Origin: JANQOZ01 sp045106555
GTDB taxonomy: Bacteria; Pseudomonadota; Gammaproteobacteria; Xanthomonadales; SZUA-38
DNA length: 64,000 nt
Assembly: GCA_045106555.1 (NCBI GenBank)
Contig: JBGCET010000044.1
Location: 3,232 to 67,231 of the forward strand
Direction: 5' to 3'
The stretch's first letter is position 1. Every line of letters begins with the position of its first letter. The position numbers and the translations under genes are program-made. Under the pieces are notes generated by a model. The model made no database searches. It was given only the letters and a program-made list of their open reading frames with translations, and was not told where the DNA came from. This document shows, in pieces, positions 1-7,985 of the stretch.

Positions 1-1
1 T

Positions 2-2191
2 TTCGACGACAAAGCCACGCTGCTGGCTGACCTTCAGGCAACCTTGGCCGGTCAAGCCAATACACTTGCTGAGCGCGCTCGCGCCCGTGAACTGGGCAAC
101 AATGGAGACATCTCCCGCTACATCGGCCACCTGGATGACGCGGTGGAGGCGATGGGGCCGGCCATTGAGCAGCTAAAGCTTGGCGACTTTGAACTGGCAA
201 TGGCACCCGAGCAGGAAGCGCTTCAGCACCTGCTGCGGGCAGAATCGGTGTTTACCGATATTGAAGTGACCACCAGCGCCAACCCGTCGGGTGGCTCAGG
301 CTCGGGCAGCGACTTGGCGGAGATGATGGAGCTGGAGCTGGATCTTGAGAAGAACCAGTACGAAACGGCCAGCCAGGCGTCACCGGAGCAGTCGGGTGAC
401 AGCGTCGACGAAACGCTGGATGCGCTGGAAGATCTGGCGCGCCGGCAGCAGGCGTTGGCCGATGGCCTCAGCGGCAGCAGTGCGCCTACGCCGGCTCAGC
501 GCTGGCAGCAGGAAAAACTCAAGCGCGAGGTGGAAGAGCTGCTGGAAGAGCTGCAGCGAAATGGCCAAAGCAGCCAAAGCGCTGAGCAGCAGTCCAGCCA
601 GGGCCAGTCTAGTCAGAATCAGTCTAACGAGTCTTCGAGCTCTGAGAGATCTGAACAGTCGCAGGATCTTACCCGTGAAGAGCTGGCTGAGCGCCTGGCG
701 GAAGCGGCCAAAGCGATGGAACAGTTGGCTCAGTCCGGGGCTCAGGAGTCAGGTGGCGATAGTCCAGGAGACGACCAGTCCCCTGGTCAGCAACGGGGTC
801 AGCAACCAGGCCAACAACCAGGTCAGCAAGCAGGACAACAACCGGGTCAGCGACAAGGCCAGCAGCAGGGCCAAAATCGCCAGCCGGGTCAAACCGGCAG
901 TGAAACATTTGCCCAAGGGGCGGGTGGCGGGCAAGGTCAGAATAACCCGTCCGGCGAAAGCGCCGCCCAGGCAGCCAACAACGCGCTGGCCCAGCTAAGG
1001 GCAGCAGCGGATGCGGCAGCTCAGCAGCAGGCCCAATCCATGGAGGACGCGTTTGGTGATCTGGCACAGCGCGCCGAGGCGTTATTGGATGAACAAGCCG
1101 CCCTGGCACAAACCCTGGACGACGCCCTGGCCGAGGCGATGAAAAATCGCCCAAGCCCCAGTTTGCCCTCAGACAATGGTCGCCCCCAATCGGGCCTCAC
1201 GCCGACGCAGGAATACGATCTTGGCCGTCAGAAACGGGAGCTGGGCAAATCGCTGCAGGCCCTACAGCAAGACATGCTGGAAGCGGCCCGGGATTACGAG
1301 GATGCCTCCCTTGAGGGCAGCCAGGCGCTGCGCGAAGGCGTTGCTGACCTGGACCGTTCAGAGGCCATCGTGAGACTGGGTATGGCGGCGGAATATATCG
1401 AATACGGCGCTGCGGCTTACATCGTGTCCACGGAAGATCTGGTGACCGACGCCATGCGTCGCTTGAGTGAAAACGCCGCCGATGCCCAGCGACGCGCATC
1501 CCGCTCAGCTCAGGCCGGTCGCGGTGCGATGGAGGAGGCGTTGGCCGAACTCAGCCGTCTGCGTCGGGATCTGCAAACCTTGGCTCAGGGTGAGCCTACG
1601 TCGGGTAGCGGGCAACCAGGTCAGCAGCCAGGCCAACAACCAGGCGAACAACCGGGTAATCCATCTGGGCCCGCTGGAGAAGGTCAGGATGGCGCCGGCG
1701 GCCAGCCAGGCCAAAACCCGGATGCCACGGGTGGCAACTCCAGCATTAACGGGCGCGGCACCGGCACGGCGGCCGCTGGTGCCACGTTTGAGCCGCGACG
1801 GGTTAGTGAGGCACTGCGACCTTTGCAGGCCCAACAAGCGATCAATGACCGCGCCGACGATGTGGCCGATATGCTCGACGATGCGCTGCCATCTCTGGCG
1901 GGGCGTAAGGTGTCTGAGGAAGAACTCCGGGAGCTTAGAGCGCTGCTGGGCGATTTTGATCTGGCAGCACTTTCCGGTAATCCTACTTTGCTGGACGCTG
2001 AGCTGGCCCGCCTGCTGCGGCTAACGGAAAACCTTGAAATTGGCGTCCGCGCGGCGGCCGGGGCGGCGCAGCGCAGTTCGGTGCGCGCTGAAGCACCGCG
2101 CCAGGTTAGCGTGGAGTACCGAGATGCCGTTAGCGATTATTACCGTCGTCTGAGTGAGCTCAAAGCGCAATCCGGCGAGAGCCCGCCCTAA
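2..2191 (+). CDS. C-terminal part of a large coiled-coil, Gln/Gly-rich protein (truncated by window start)
   Basis: The reading frame is already open at base 2, so the true start lies upstream; the TTG at 44 is only the first start-like codon. About 730 residues are visible. They are almost wholly helical and charged (many EELxEL and LARRQQAL segments), interrupted by two low-complexity blocks of Pro-Gly-Gln-Gln repeats (bases about 780-900 and 1610-1700). A conserved-looking C-terminal helical region follows. No enzyme motif is visible. The architecture resembles the large DUF4175-type proteins (membrane N-terminus, Q-rich coiled-coil tail), but this is only a resemblance. The next gene starts 63 bp downstream on the same strand. 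Function is unknown. Confidence 0.75.
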   Translation, partial: FDDKATLLADLQATLAGQANTLAERARARELGNNGDISRYIGHLDDAVEAMGPAIEQLKLGDFELAMAPEQEALQHLLRAESVFTDIEVTTSANPSGGSGSGSDLAEMMELELDLEKNQYETASQASPEQSGDSVDETLDALEDLARRQQALADGLSGSSAPTPAQRWQQEKLKREVEELLEELQRNGQSSQSAEQQSSQGQSSQNQSNESSSSERSEQSQDLTREELAERLAEAAKAMEQLAQSGAQESGGDSPGDDQSPGQQRGQQPGQQPGQQAGQQPGQRQGQQQGQNRQPGQTGSETFAQGAGGGQGQNNPSGESAAQAANNALAQLRAAADAAAQQQAQSMEDAFGDLAQRAEALLDEQAALAQTLDDALAEAMKNRPSPSLPSDNGRPQSGLTPTQEYDLGRQKRELGKSLQALQQDMLEAARDYEDASLEGSQALREGVADLDRSEAIVRLGMAAEYIEYGAAAYIVSTEDLVTDAMRRLSENAADAQRRASRSAQAGRGAMEEALAELSRLRRDLQTLAQGEPTSGSGQPGQQPGQQPGEQPGNPSGPAGEGQDGAGGQPGQNPDATGGNSSINGRGTGTAAAGATFEPRRVSEALRPLQAQQAINDRADDVADMLDDALPSLAGRKVSEEELRELRALLGDFDLAALSGNPTLLDAELARLLRLTENLEIGVRAAAGAAQRSSVRAEAPRQVSVEYRDAVSDYYRRLSELKAQSGESPP

Positions 2192-2254
2192 TCATATGTA
2201 ACCTTTTGCCGGCAGTGGTTCTATAAGCCCGTATCACAACCACAGGATCACACT

Positions 2255-3229
2255 ATGGCTTTTGCCGATTTTTTCCATCTTCCCGCTCGACCGGCGCGCT
2301 TATTTGCGCCTGCCGCCTTGTCTGCCGCAGTGCTATTTGGCGGCACACACGCTTTAGCCCAAGACTCAGCGTACCTGATTGATCTGGCCCAGAGCGACCT
2401 GCCCGCAGATGCGCAATGGTATGTGCATGCCAATGTGGACGGCCTGCGGCGGTCGGAGCTGCTTGCACCGCTTTATGACGAAAGTCTGGGCGAGGCGTTT
2501 GAGGACATCGCGGACGACACCGGGCTGGACTTAAGCGAAGAGCTGATGGCGGTTACCGCTTTTGGATCCAACGACCAGCCTGATTCGGCCACGGTGGTGC
2601 TTCACGGTCTCAGCGAAGCGGCCCAAGTGGCTATCATGGACGTGCTGGTGGAACACGTTGAGGTGCTGGAGATGGATTACGCCGGCGTCAGCTACTTCCA
2701 GCTTAGCGGAGACGGTGAAAAGAAGTCGCGGGTCAATCTTGATCGACCTTTCATGCTGAGTTTTGGCCCTGATCAAACCTTGATTACGGGAGATCTCACA
2801 AGTCTCCAGCAATTCATCGACGCGGGTTCCCGAATGGCGGGCGGTGATGGTCCCGCGGCAGCGGGTGCGCTGTTGGTGATGCGAGCCAATCAATCGCTCA
2901 TGCAGGGCGGAATGAATCCGGGCCGGATGAGCCGAGGTCCCTTTGATTCATCGATGATGGAAAACATTGATCAGCTGGGCGGCGTGATTTCTGAGTCCGC
3001 AGCCGGTTTGAATATCTTCGCTAAGGTTTACACTCGAGATGATGCGACCGCCAGCTACGTACACAATATAGTTCAGGGGTTGCTGTCACTGAAAGCTCTG
3101 GATTCAGGCAGCGATCCGAACATCAACACGCTGATCAACTCTCTGTCGATTACCAGCGATGGCCCGGAGGTGACTCTGGATTTGACCATTCCGCCAGAGC
3201 TGGCGGCTGACCTGGCTGACGGTATTTAG
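2255..3229 (+). CDS. exported hypothetical protein
   Basis: A 324-residue protein with a clear Sec signal: basic start, hydrophobic run LFAPAALSAAVLFGG, and a probable cleavage after THALA around residue 35. The mature part alternates acidic helices and beta strands and ends in a DLTIPPELAADLADGI tail. I do not recognise a named domain or catalytic motif. The ATG at 2255 has an AGGA about 10 nt upstream. It sits between the coiled-coil gene and an ECF sigma gene on the same strand, so it may belong to the same transcription unit and report on envelope state. That is inference from context only. Confidence 0.7.
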   Translation: MAFADFFHLPARPARLFAPAALSAAVLFGGTHALAQDSAYLIDLAQSDLPADAQWYVHANVDGLRRSELLAPLYDESLGEAFEDIADDTGLDLSEELMAVTAFGSNDQPDSATVVLHGLSEAAQVAIMDVLVEHVEVLEMDYAGVSYFQLSGDGEKKSRVNLDRPFMLSFGPDQTLITGDLTSLQQFIDAGSRMAGGDGPAAAGALLVMRANQSLMQGGMNPGRMSRGPFDSSMMENIDQLGGVISESAAGLNIFAKVYTRDDATASYVHNIVQGLLSLKALDSGSDPNINTLINSLSITSDGPEVTLDLTIPPELAADLADGI

Positions 3230-3271
3230 GATCTGTCCGGTCCCTCCAAGACGCCCACCGACGAAACACTG

Positions 3272-3778
3272 ATGGCCGCTAGCTGCCAGGGTGATCAAAG
3301 GGCGTTTGAACAATTGGTATTGCGCCATGAGACGGCGCTTTACCGCTTTATGAATGCCCGACTGGGCCATCGCGCTGACGCCCAGGATGTGCTGCAGGAG
3401 GCGTTTGCCTCAGCCTGGCGCTACCGAAAAAGCTATCGGTCCAAGTGGCGCTTCAGCACCTGGCTTTACCGCATTGCGCTGCGTCACGGTCACCGTCAGC
3501 GCAGCCGCCAGCGTCCTTCGGTTGATCTTGACGACGCGCAGCTGAGCGCACCCAGCGGGCAGGATCCGTCCAACCAGGATGTCTGGGACCATGCCCGCAA
3601 CCATCTATCCGCCGCGGCGTTCAACACCGTGTGGCTGCACTACCATGAGCAATGGCAGCTCAGCGAAATAGCCACCTGCCTTGGTCGTCCGGTAAGCTGG
3701 GTAAAAGTCACCCTGTTCCGCGCCCGAAAAAAACTCGCCGGCGTGCTAAACCCCGATGACTATGGATTGAGACCATGA
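3272..3778 (+). CDS. ECF-type RNA polymerase sigma factor
   Basis: A 168-residue sigma-70 family extracytoplasmic-function factor. Region 2 (GDQRAFEQLVLRHETALYRF, then DAQDVLQEAFASAWRYR) is followed by a short linker and region 4 (FNTVWLHYHEQWQLSEIATC, then VSWVKVTLFRARKKL), a helix-turn-helix that reads the -35 element. Start assignment is awkward. The residues TDETLM, matching the usual ECF beginning (RpoE has TDQVLVERVQKGDQ), lie upstream of the ATG at 3272 in the same frame. Between that ATG and the stop of the previous gene (3227-3229) there is no ATG, GTG or TTG, only CTG at 3233 and 3269. The stop overlaps the next gene (ATGA), which encodes the likely membrane partner. Confidence 0.88.
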   Translation: MAASCQGDQRAFEQLVLRHETALYRFMNARLGHRADAQDVLQEAFASAWRYRKSYRSKWRFSTWLYRIALRHGHRQRSRQRPSVDLDDAQLSAPSGQDPSNQDVWDHARNHLSAAAFNTVWLHYHEQWQLSEIATCLGRPVSWVKVTLFRARKKLAGVLNPDDYGLRP

Positions 3779-4248
3779 CCCGTTCGACGACTGCATCAAG
3801 AACGACAACCGCTCTGGAGCCTTTGCTGTCATCCAGCCAACGCGGTGACAGCGTCAGCGATGAACTGCATAAGAAGGTCATGGCGCGGGTCCACCAAGAA
3901 CAGTTGCAGGACAGCACCCAATCAGCCCCGGCAAACCGCTGGTTTCCCCGTCAGGCGATACCCGCTCTGGCATTCTGCGCCGCCGCACTGCTGCTGGCGA
4001 CGTTTCTACTGAACAACCAAACTCCGGAGCCAGCGGAGAACTCATCAACTGTCATCAGCCAGCCGCCAATGTCCGTTGATATCCAGCCTTTCGCGAGTCT
4101 ACTCGACACCCGCCTGGCCCAACCCCTGGATGCACTCCAGTCGCTAACAGTGGTCAATCCGCTGCAACAAGAACTGGCCGCCCTGGAATCCGATCTCGAT
4201 CGTCTAAAGCCTCGCTGGCCCTGGGAAGCCCCGCCCACCGAGGGCTAG
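3775..4248 (+). CDS. probable anti-sigma or sigma-associated membrane protein
   Basis: A 157-residue protein with one membrane segment at about residues 62-80 (AIPALAFCAAALLLATFLL), a Thr/Ser-rich cytoplasmic N-terminus, and a periplasmic tail ending in a short coiled coil and a Trp-Pro-Trp stretch. Its ATG overlaps the sigma gene's stop by 4 bp, so the two are translationally coupled. ECF factors are commonly paired with single-pass anti-sigma factors in this arrangement, hence the call. The zinc-binding HxxxCxxC motif of ZAS-type anti-sigmas is not visible, and the N-terminal region is too short to identify by eye. Hairpin A begins 17 bp after the stop. Confidence 0.55.
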   Translation: MTRSTTASRTTTALEPLLSSSQRGDSVSDELHKKVMARVHQEQLQDSTQSAPANRWFPRQAIPALAFCAAALLLATFLLNNQTPEPAENSSTVISQPPMSVDIQPFASLLDTRLAQPLDALQSLTVVNPLQQELAALESDLDRLKPRWPWEAPPTEG

Positions 4249-4265
4249 GTCATTGCACAGTGGTA

Positions 4266-4354
4266 GAGGGCGCGGACCGAATAACCTCCTCAATCGGAGT
4301 TAAACGGACCGAAGGGAGTCATCCGATTGAGGAGGTTATTCGGTCCGCGCCCTC
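4266..4354 (+). repeat. conserved-loop hairpin, copy A
   Basis: A perfect 33-bp inverted repeat (4266-4298 against 4322-4354) encloses a 23-nt loop (4299-4321) with core AAACGGACCGAAGGGAG. The same loop recurs in copies B, C and D in this window. The right arm is followed by GGGGTTTTT, so this copy could also end transcription of the sigma operon. The loop's CGGACCGAA (4305-4313) could instead pair over 9 bp with TTCGGTCCG in the right arm (4339-4347). See findings. Confidence 0.9.
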
Positions 4355-4403
4355 GGGGTTTTTGCACAAGTCTCAGCACCAAACTCGTGGAGTCTGCCCG
4401 TCA

Positions 4404-4480
4404 GTGGTGAGCATAGGCCCCTCAAAGGAATGGCTCCCTGCGGTCCGCTTTACTTCCTTTGAGGGGCCTATGCTCACCAC
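4404..4480 (-). repeat. conserved-loop hairpin, copy B (inverted relative to A)
   Basis: A perfect 27-bp inverted repeat (4404-4430 against 4454-4480) around a 23-nt loop (4431-4453). Read on the minus strand the loop has core AAGCGGACCGCAGGGAG, the second loop subtype, shared with copy D. It lies 49 bp after copy A and just before the thiamine operon promoter. No T-tract follows on either side, so a simple terminator role is unlikely. Confidence 0.9.
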
Positions 4481-4505
4481 GGACTAGAACGGTGCCTGGG
4501 GTTTG

Positions 4506-4534
4506 TTGTCGATCTTTGGCTAGAAAAGGATTAT
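4506..4534 (+). promoter_or_regulatory. predicted promoter of the thiamine-salvage operon
   Basis: TTGTCG (4506-4511) and GATTAT (4529-4534) are separated by 17 bp, each matching the sigma-70 consensus at 4 of 6 positions. Transcription would start near 4541, about 20 nt before the TPP aptamer. This is prediction from sequence only. Confidence 0.45.
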
Positions 4535-4561
4535 CGTAGTCCTGCGCTTTTTACAAAGCGT

Positions 4562-4652
4562 ATCCCAAGGGGTGGTTGGATTGGCTCCAACCTGAGATGC
4601 ACTGTAGCGAACCCTTAGAACCTGATCCGGTTAGTGCCGGCGTAGGAATGGT
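4562..4652 (+). ncRNA. TPP (THI-box) riboswitch aptamer
   Basis: The diagnostic conserved blocks are all present in order: GGGGTG near 4569, CTGAGA at 4592-4597, ACCCTTAGAACCTGATC starting at 4611, and GCCGGCGTAGGAA from 4636. A variable hairpin (GTTGG...CCAAC) lies between the first two. TPP aptamers bind thiamine pyrophosphate and shut off thiamine biosynthesis or uptake genes. The four genes that follow fit a thiamine uptake operon. Unusually, the first start codon is some 360 nt away, because palindrome E sits directly after the aptamer where an expression platform would be expected. Confidence 0.93.
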
Positions 4653-4654
4653 CA

Positions 4655-4918
4655 AGTGTCCTGTTTCATGTTTCGTTAACTTTCAGAGCCCCCTTTAGCG
4701 CCAGTAACAAGGCGCGTGGCGCCGGCAATGGCGTGCCCTTGGCAAGCCATGCAACGCGGTTACTGGTGCTAAAGGGGGCTCCCGCAGGGCGCGCACCACA
4801 AGTCCTGGCGCGGCGTTGCACCCCTTGGCCATGGAATGACCATGGCACGGCGGGCCGCGCCTTTCGCCAGGCCTTGTGGCCACGCGCTGAAAGTCAACGA
4901 AACATGAAACAGGACACT
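4655..4918. mobile_element. 264-bp T-shaped palindromic element E with 32-bp terminal inverted repeats
   Basis: The outer stem pairs 4655-4686 with 4887-4918 (31 of 32 positions, one G-T). Inside are two independent arms. Arm 1 pairs 4687-4708 with 4759-4780 (21 of 22) and has an inner ATGGC/GCCAT hairpin. Arm 2 pairs 4790-4810 with 4865-4886 in blocks (CGCG, CCACAAG, CCTGGCG) and is capped by CCATGG-aatga-CCATGG. The whole folds as a three-way junction. There is no room for a transposase, so if mobile it is non-autonomous, like a MITE. No clear target duplication is visible. It occupies the riboswitch leader, upstream of the ribosome-binding site at 4998. Confidence 0.75.
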
Positions 4919-5009
4919 AGGTCTTGTTTCCCGCCTTTCAATAACCGGCCGCAGTCAGTCTCAGCGAAGCTGTATCTGACTTTAGATTACGCTTGCCAAG
5001 GAGCGTTTG

Positions 5010-7088
5010 ATGCGTCCGAATCACCGTTTGTTGTCCGCCTCAGTGGGGCGGCTATTGTTTGTCTTCAGTTTGTTATGGATAGGGGCCGCTAAGGCTCAGG
5101 AGCGGCTGGAGGAGATTGTTGTGACCGCCTCTTTGCGCGACGCCCAATCGATTCTTGAGGTTCCCACCTCGGTGACCGTTTTGGATCAGGCGCTGGACGC
5201 TGGGGGCGTGCAGCACTTTCAGGAAGTGATGGCACGGGTGCCTAACCTGAACTGGTCCTCTGCTTCCAATCGACCACGGTTTTTTCAGATTCGGGGCATT
5301 GGTGAGCGCAGTCAGTATGAAGGTGCGCCAAACCCGTCCGTGGGTTTTGTGGTGGACGACATGGATTTCTCCGGTCTTGGGCTGGTGGGAACGCTGTTTG
5401 ATACCGAGCGGGTAGAAGTTCTGCGGGGGCCTCAGGGCACACGTTATGGTGCCAATGCCCTGGCCGGTTTGATTTATGTCCGCACCGCAGCGCCGTCGTT
5501 TGAACCTCATGCCGCGCTGCGCGCAACGGCGGGTTCTGAAGGCACGCTGGGGTTGGGGCTATCGGCAGGTGGTGCGCTTAACAACAGCAATACGGCCGCC
5601 TGGCGGGTGGCAGTTGAGCAGTTTGAAAGTGATGGGTTTCGGGATAACGATTTCTTCCCCGCTGACGACACCAACCGCCGCGACGAACTCAGCGTTCGGG
5701 CCCGGCTGCGCTGGCTGCCTAGCGATGAGCTGACGGTTGACCTGACCCTGCTGTTGGCTGATATCGACAATGGCTTTGACACCTTTGCCCCGGAAAATAC
5801 CTTCGTGACCCATACCGACGATCCGGGCCGTGACGCTCAGCAATCGCTGGGCGCTGCGCTGCGGTTGGCCTATGAGGGCAATGGGGTCACCATTACCAAC
5901 ATTACCAGCGTGGCGGACAGCGAGGTGATTTACACCTTCGATGGCGACTGGGGCAATGATCGATACTGGGGTGAATTTGCGCCCTACGACTTCACCTCGG
6001 ACACCTTGCGAGATCGTCAGACGTTCAGCCAGGAGCTGCGTTTTGCCTCCAATACAGATTCAGCCTGGCGTTGGGTGGGCGGTTTGTATTTGCTCGATTT
6101 GGAAGAGGACAACCGCTTCAACGATTTTTTCAACGACGAGGTGTTCCGGGATTTAAGCAGTCGCTTTGAGTCCACCTCGCTGGCGCTGTTTGGTCAGGTG
6201 GATGTGGACCTCAGCGAACGCGATACCCTCACCGCCGGATTGCGGGTGGAGCGGCGCAGCGCCGACTACGCCGATAGCGGCGGCGTCAACGCCGGGCCTG
6301 ACGATGCCATGCTGGGTGGCCAGTTGTCCTGGGTCCGCAGTCTGTCGACAAGCTCCAGTGGTTATTTGACGTTGGCCCGCGGCTATAAGGCCGGCGGGTT
6401 CAACTTAGGCTTATCCATTCCGGCCAACCGGCGGGAGTTTGATCCGGAGTATCTATGGAATCTGGAAGCCGGGCTGCGCGGCAGCTGGCTGGACGGTCGG
6501 GCGCGCGGATCGTTGGCGGTGTTTTATTCGCGTCGAGACGACATGCAGGTGGGCACCTCGTTTCAGGTTGATCCCACCGATCCTCTGACCTTCGTGTTTT
6601 TCACCGACAATGCCTCCAGCGGAACCAATTTGGGGCTGGAGATAGAAGGAGAAATGGGGTTGACCGATAGCATCAGCATCGATGCCTCACTGGGAATTCT
6701 GGACACCGAATTTGACGATTTTGAGTCGCCCCAACGAACCCTGGATGGTCGCGACCAGGCCCACGCACCCAACTATCAGTTTGCACTGGGCTTAAACTGG
6801 CGCTCGGCCCAAGGCTTTTATGCCCGACTGGAGGTCACCGGCGCAGATGAGTTCTTCTTTTCTGATTCTCACGATCAGCGGTCCGATGCCTATGAGCTGG
6901 TCAATCTGAATCTGGGTTATGAGGCGGAGAAGTGGTCGGTTGAATTGTGGGGACGCAACGTTACCGATGAGCAGTTTGCCACCCGTGGCTTTTTCTTTGG
7001 TCTGGAACCGCCCGATTTCCCCAACCGTTTGTATACTCAGCTTGGCGACCCTGCGGTGTTTGGTATCACCGCTAACTGGCGTTTGTAG
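5010..7088 (+). CDS. TonB-dependent outer-membrane receptor, probably for thiamine
   Basis: A 692-residue outer-membrane beta-barrel receptor. It has a signal peptide (LLFVFSLLWIGAAKAQ), a TonB-box-like segment EEIVVTAS, a plug domain (PTSVTVLDQ, then IRGIGERSQ and VEVLRGPQGTRYGANALAG) and a long barrel ending NWRL with the terminal aromatic-x-hydrophobic pattern. The start is ATG 5010, 6 nt after AAGGAG (4998-5003), rather than the TTG one codon earlier. Its substrate is inferred from the upstream TPP riboswitch and the three thiamine-related genes behind it; the receptor fold itself does not reveal the ligand. TPP-regulated TonB receptors feeding thiamine salvage are known from comparative genomics. 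Confidence 0.9.
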   Translation: MRPNHRLLSASVGRLLFVFSLLWIGAAKAQERLEEIVVTASLRDAQSILEVPTSVTVLDQALDAGGVQHFQEVMARVPNLNWSSASNRPRFFQIRGIGERSQYEGAPNPSVGFVVDDMDFSGLGLVGTLFDTERVEVLRGPQGTRYGANALAGLIYVRTAAPSFEPHAALRATAGSEGTLGLGLSAGGALNNSNTAAWRVAVEQFESDGFRDNDFFPADDTNRRDELSVRARLRWLPSDELTVDLTLLLADIDNGFDTFAPENTFVTHTDDPGRDAQQSLGAALRLAYEGNGVTITNITSVADSEVIYTFDGDWGNDRYWGEFAPYDFTSDTLRDRQTFSQELRFASNTDSAWRWVGGLYLLDLEEDNRFNDFFNDEVFRDLSSRFESTSLALFGQVDVDLSERDTLTAGLRVERRSADYADSGGVNAGPDDAMLGGQLSWVRSLSTSSSGYLTLARGYKAGGFNLGLSIPANRREFDPEYLWNLEAGLRGSWLDGRARGSLAVFYSRRDDMQVGTSFQVDPTDPLTFVFFTDNASSGTNLGLEIEGEMGLTDSISIDASLGILDTEFDDFESPQRTLDGRDQAHAPNYQFALGLNWRSAQGFYARLEVTGADEFFFSDSHDQRSDAYELVNLNLGYEAEKWSVELWGRNVTDEQFATRGFFFGLEPPDFPNRLYTQLGDPAVFGITANWRL

Positions 7089-7133
7089 CGTTCTGTTGAA
7101 CGCTATCGAACCCGTAAATTCTAAGGTGATTTC

Positions 7134-7400
7134 ATGAACCAGGTATCCATAGAAATTAGTCTGTATCCGCTGCGCGATGATTTTATTCCGCCCATCGCCC
7201 AATTTATTGAGCGCCTGAACGGCTATCAGGAGCTGACCGTGCAAACCAACTGTATGAGCACTCAGGTTTTTGGCGAGTACGCCAGAACCCTGGAGATTGT
7301 CAGCGCAGAAATGCGCAAGACTCACGCGGAGTACCCCAAAGCGACATTCGCGATGAAGGTGCTGAACGGCAATTTGCTGACACAGTCGCCGACTGACTAA
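7134..7400 (+). CDS. thiamine-binding protein (MTH1187/YkoF family)
   Basis: An 88-residue, single-domain protein of the MTH1187/YkoF-like ferredoxin-fold family: ISLYPLRDDFIPPIAQFI, then the signature TVQTNCMSTQVFGEY, then a helix EIVSAEMRKTHAE and a final strand. YkoF of Bacillus has two such domains and binds thiamine; stand-alone members bind thiamine-like pyrimidines or are associated with thiamine operons. It is cytoplasmic, with no signal peptide. It lies 45 bp after the receptor and 15 bp before the permease, inside the TPP-controlled operon, which supports a thiamine-handling role. Confidence 0.82.
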   Translation: MNQVSIEISLYPLRDDFIPPIAQFIERLNGYQELTVQTNCMSTQVFGEYARTLEIVSAEMRKTHAEYPKATFAMKVLNGNLLTQSPTD

Positions 7401-7415
7401 CGGGAAAGGGCACTA

Positions 7416-7985
7416 GTGTTTCAGGTCTTTGAGGCCATTGCCGTGGTCATGGCTTTGGCTTATCTCATTTTGGCGGCCAGAGAAAATATCTGGTGCTGGG
7501 CCTGCGCCTTTGTCAGTACAGCAATCTACATCGTGCTGTTTTATTCCGTATCACTGCTTTCTGAGTTTTTGCTGAATATCTTTTATCTGGTCATGGCGGT
7601 TTATGGTTGGTGGCAATGGCGCCGAGGTGGTGGCGGCAAAACCCGCAGCATTCAGTCGTTGAGTAGGACTCAACACCTCAGCATAATTTTGCTAACTGGG
7701 GCGACAGTTCCCTTGTTGGCGGCTCTAACGAGCGCCGCCGGAGCCGCTTACCCTGTGCTGGATGCCACGACCACCTGTTTCGCTGTGGTCACCACCTTCA
7801 TGGTGACTCACAAGATTTTGGAAAACTGGCTCTACTGGCTGGCGATCGATGCGCTGTCAATCTACCTGTTCCTGGCCAAAGAGCTGTATTTCACCGCCGG
7901 ACTGTTTGCCCTTTACTTGGTGATCTGTGTGCTGGGGTATCAAAGCTGGCGTAGAAAAATGCGCGAGGAGCCAGTGAGTGGGTGA
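7416..7985 (+). CDS. pnuT: PnuC-family vitamin permease, thiamine type (PnuT)
   Basis: A 189-residue inner-membrane protein with about seven hydrophobic helices and the PnuC-family signature WCWACAFVSTAIYIVLFY followed by LLNIFYLVMAVYGWWQWRR. PnuC carriers move nicotinamide riboside (PnuC), riboflavin (PnuX) or thiamine (PnuT) by facilitated diffusion, with trapping by phosphorylation. The TPP riboswitch, the thiamine-binding protein upstream and the kinase immediately downstream point to the thiamine subtype. The start is GTG 7416, about 7 nt after GGGAAAGGG. The end overlaps the kinase gene by 8 bp. Confidence 0.85.
   Translation: MFQVFEAIAVVMALAYLILAARENIWCWACAFVSTAIYIVLFYSVSLLSEFLLNIFYLVMAVYGWWQWRRGGGGKTRSIQSLSRTQHLSIILLTGATVPLLAALTSAAGAAYPVLDATTTCFAVVTTFMVTHKILENWLYWLAIDALSIYLFLAKELYFTAGLFALYLVICVLGYQSWRRKMREEPVSG

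Noticed and set aside
669..1154. Long minus-strand and +1 ORFs within the first gene
   Set aside because: They are shadows created by the GC- and Gln-rich repeats of the true frame.
4733..5092. An ORF covering the right half of the T-shaped palindrome and the thiamine leader
   Set aside because: It exists because the inverted repeat is GC-rich and open. It overlaps the riboswitch-side structure and the receptor start, with no domain.
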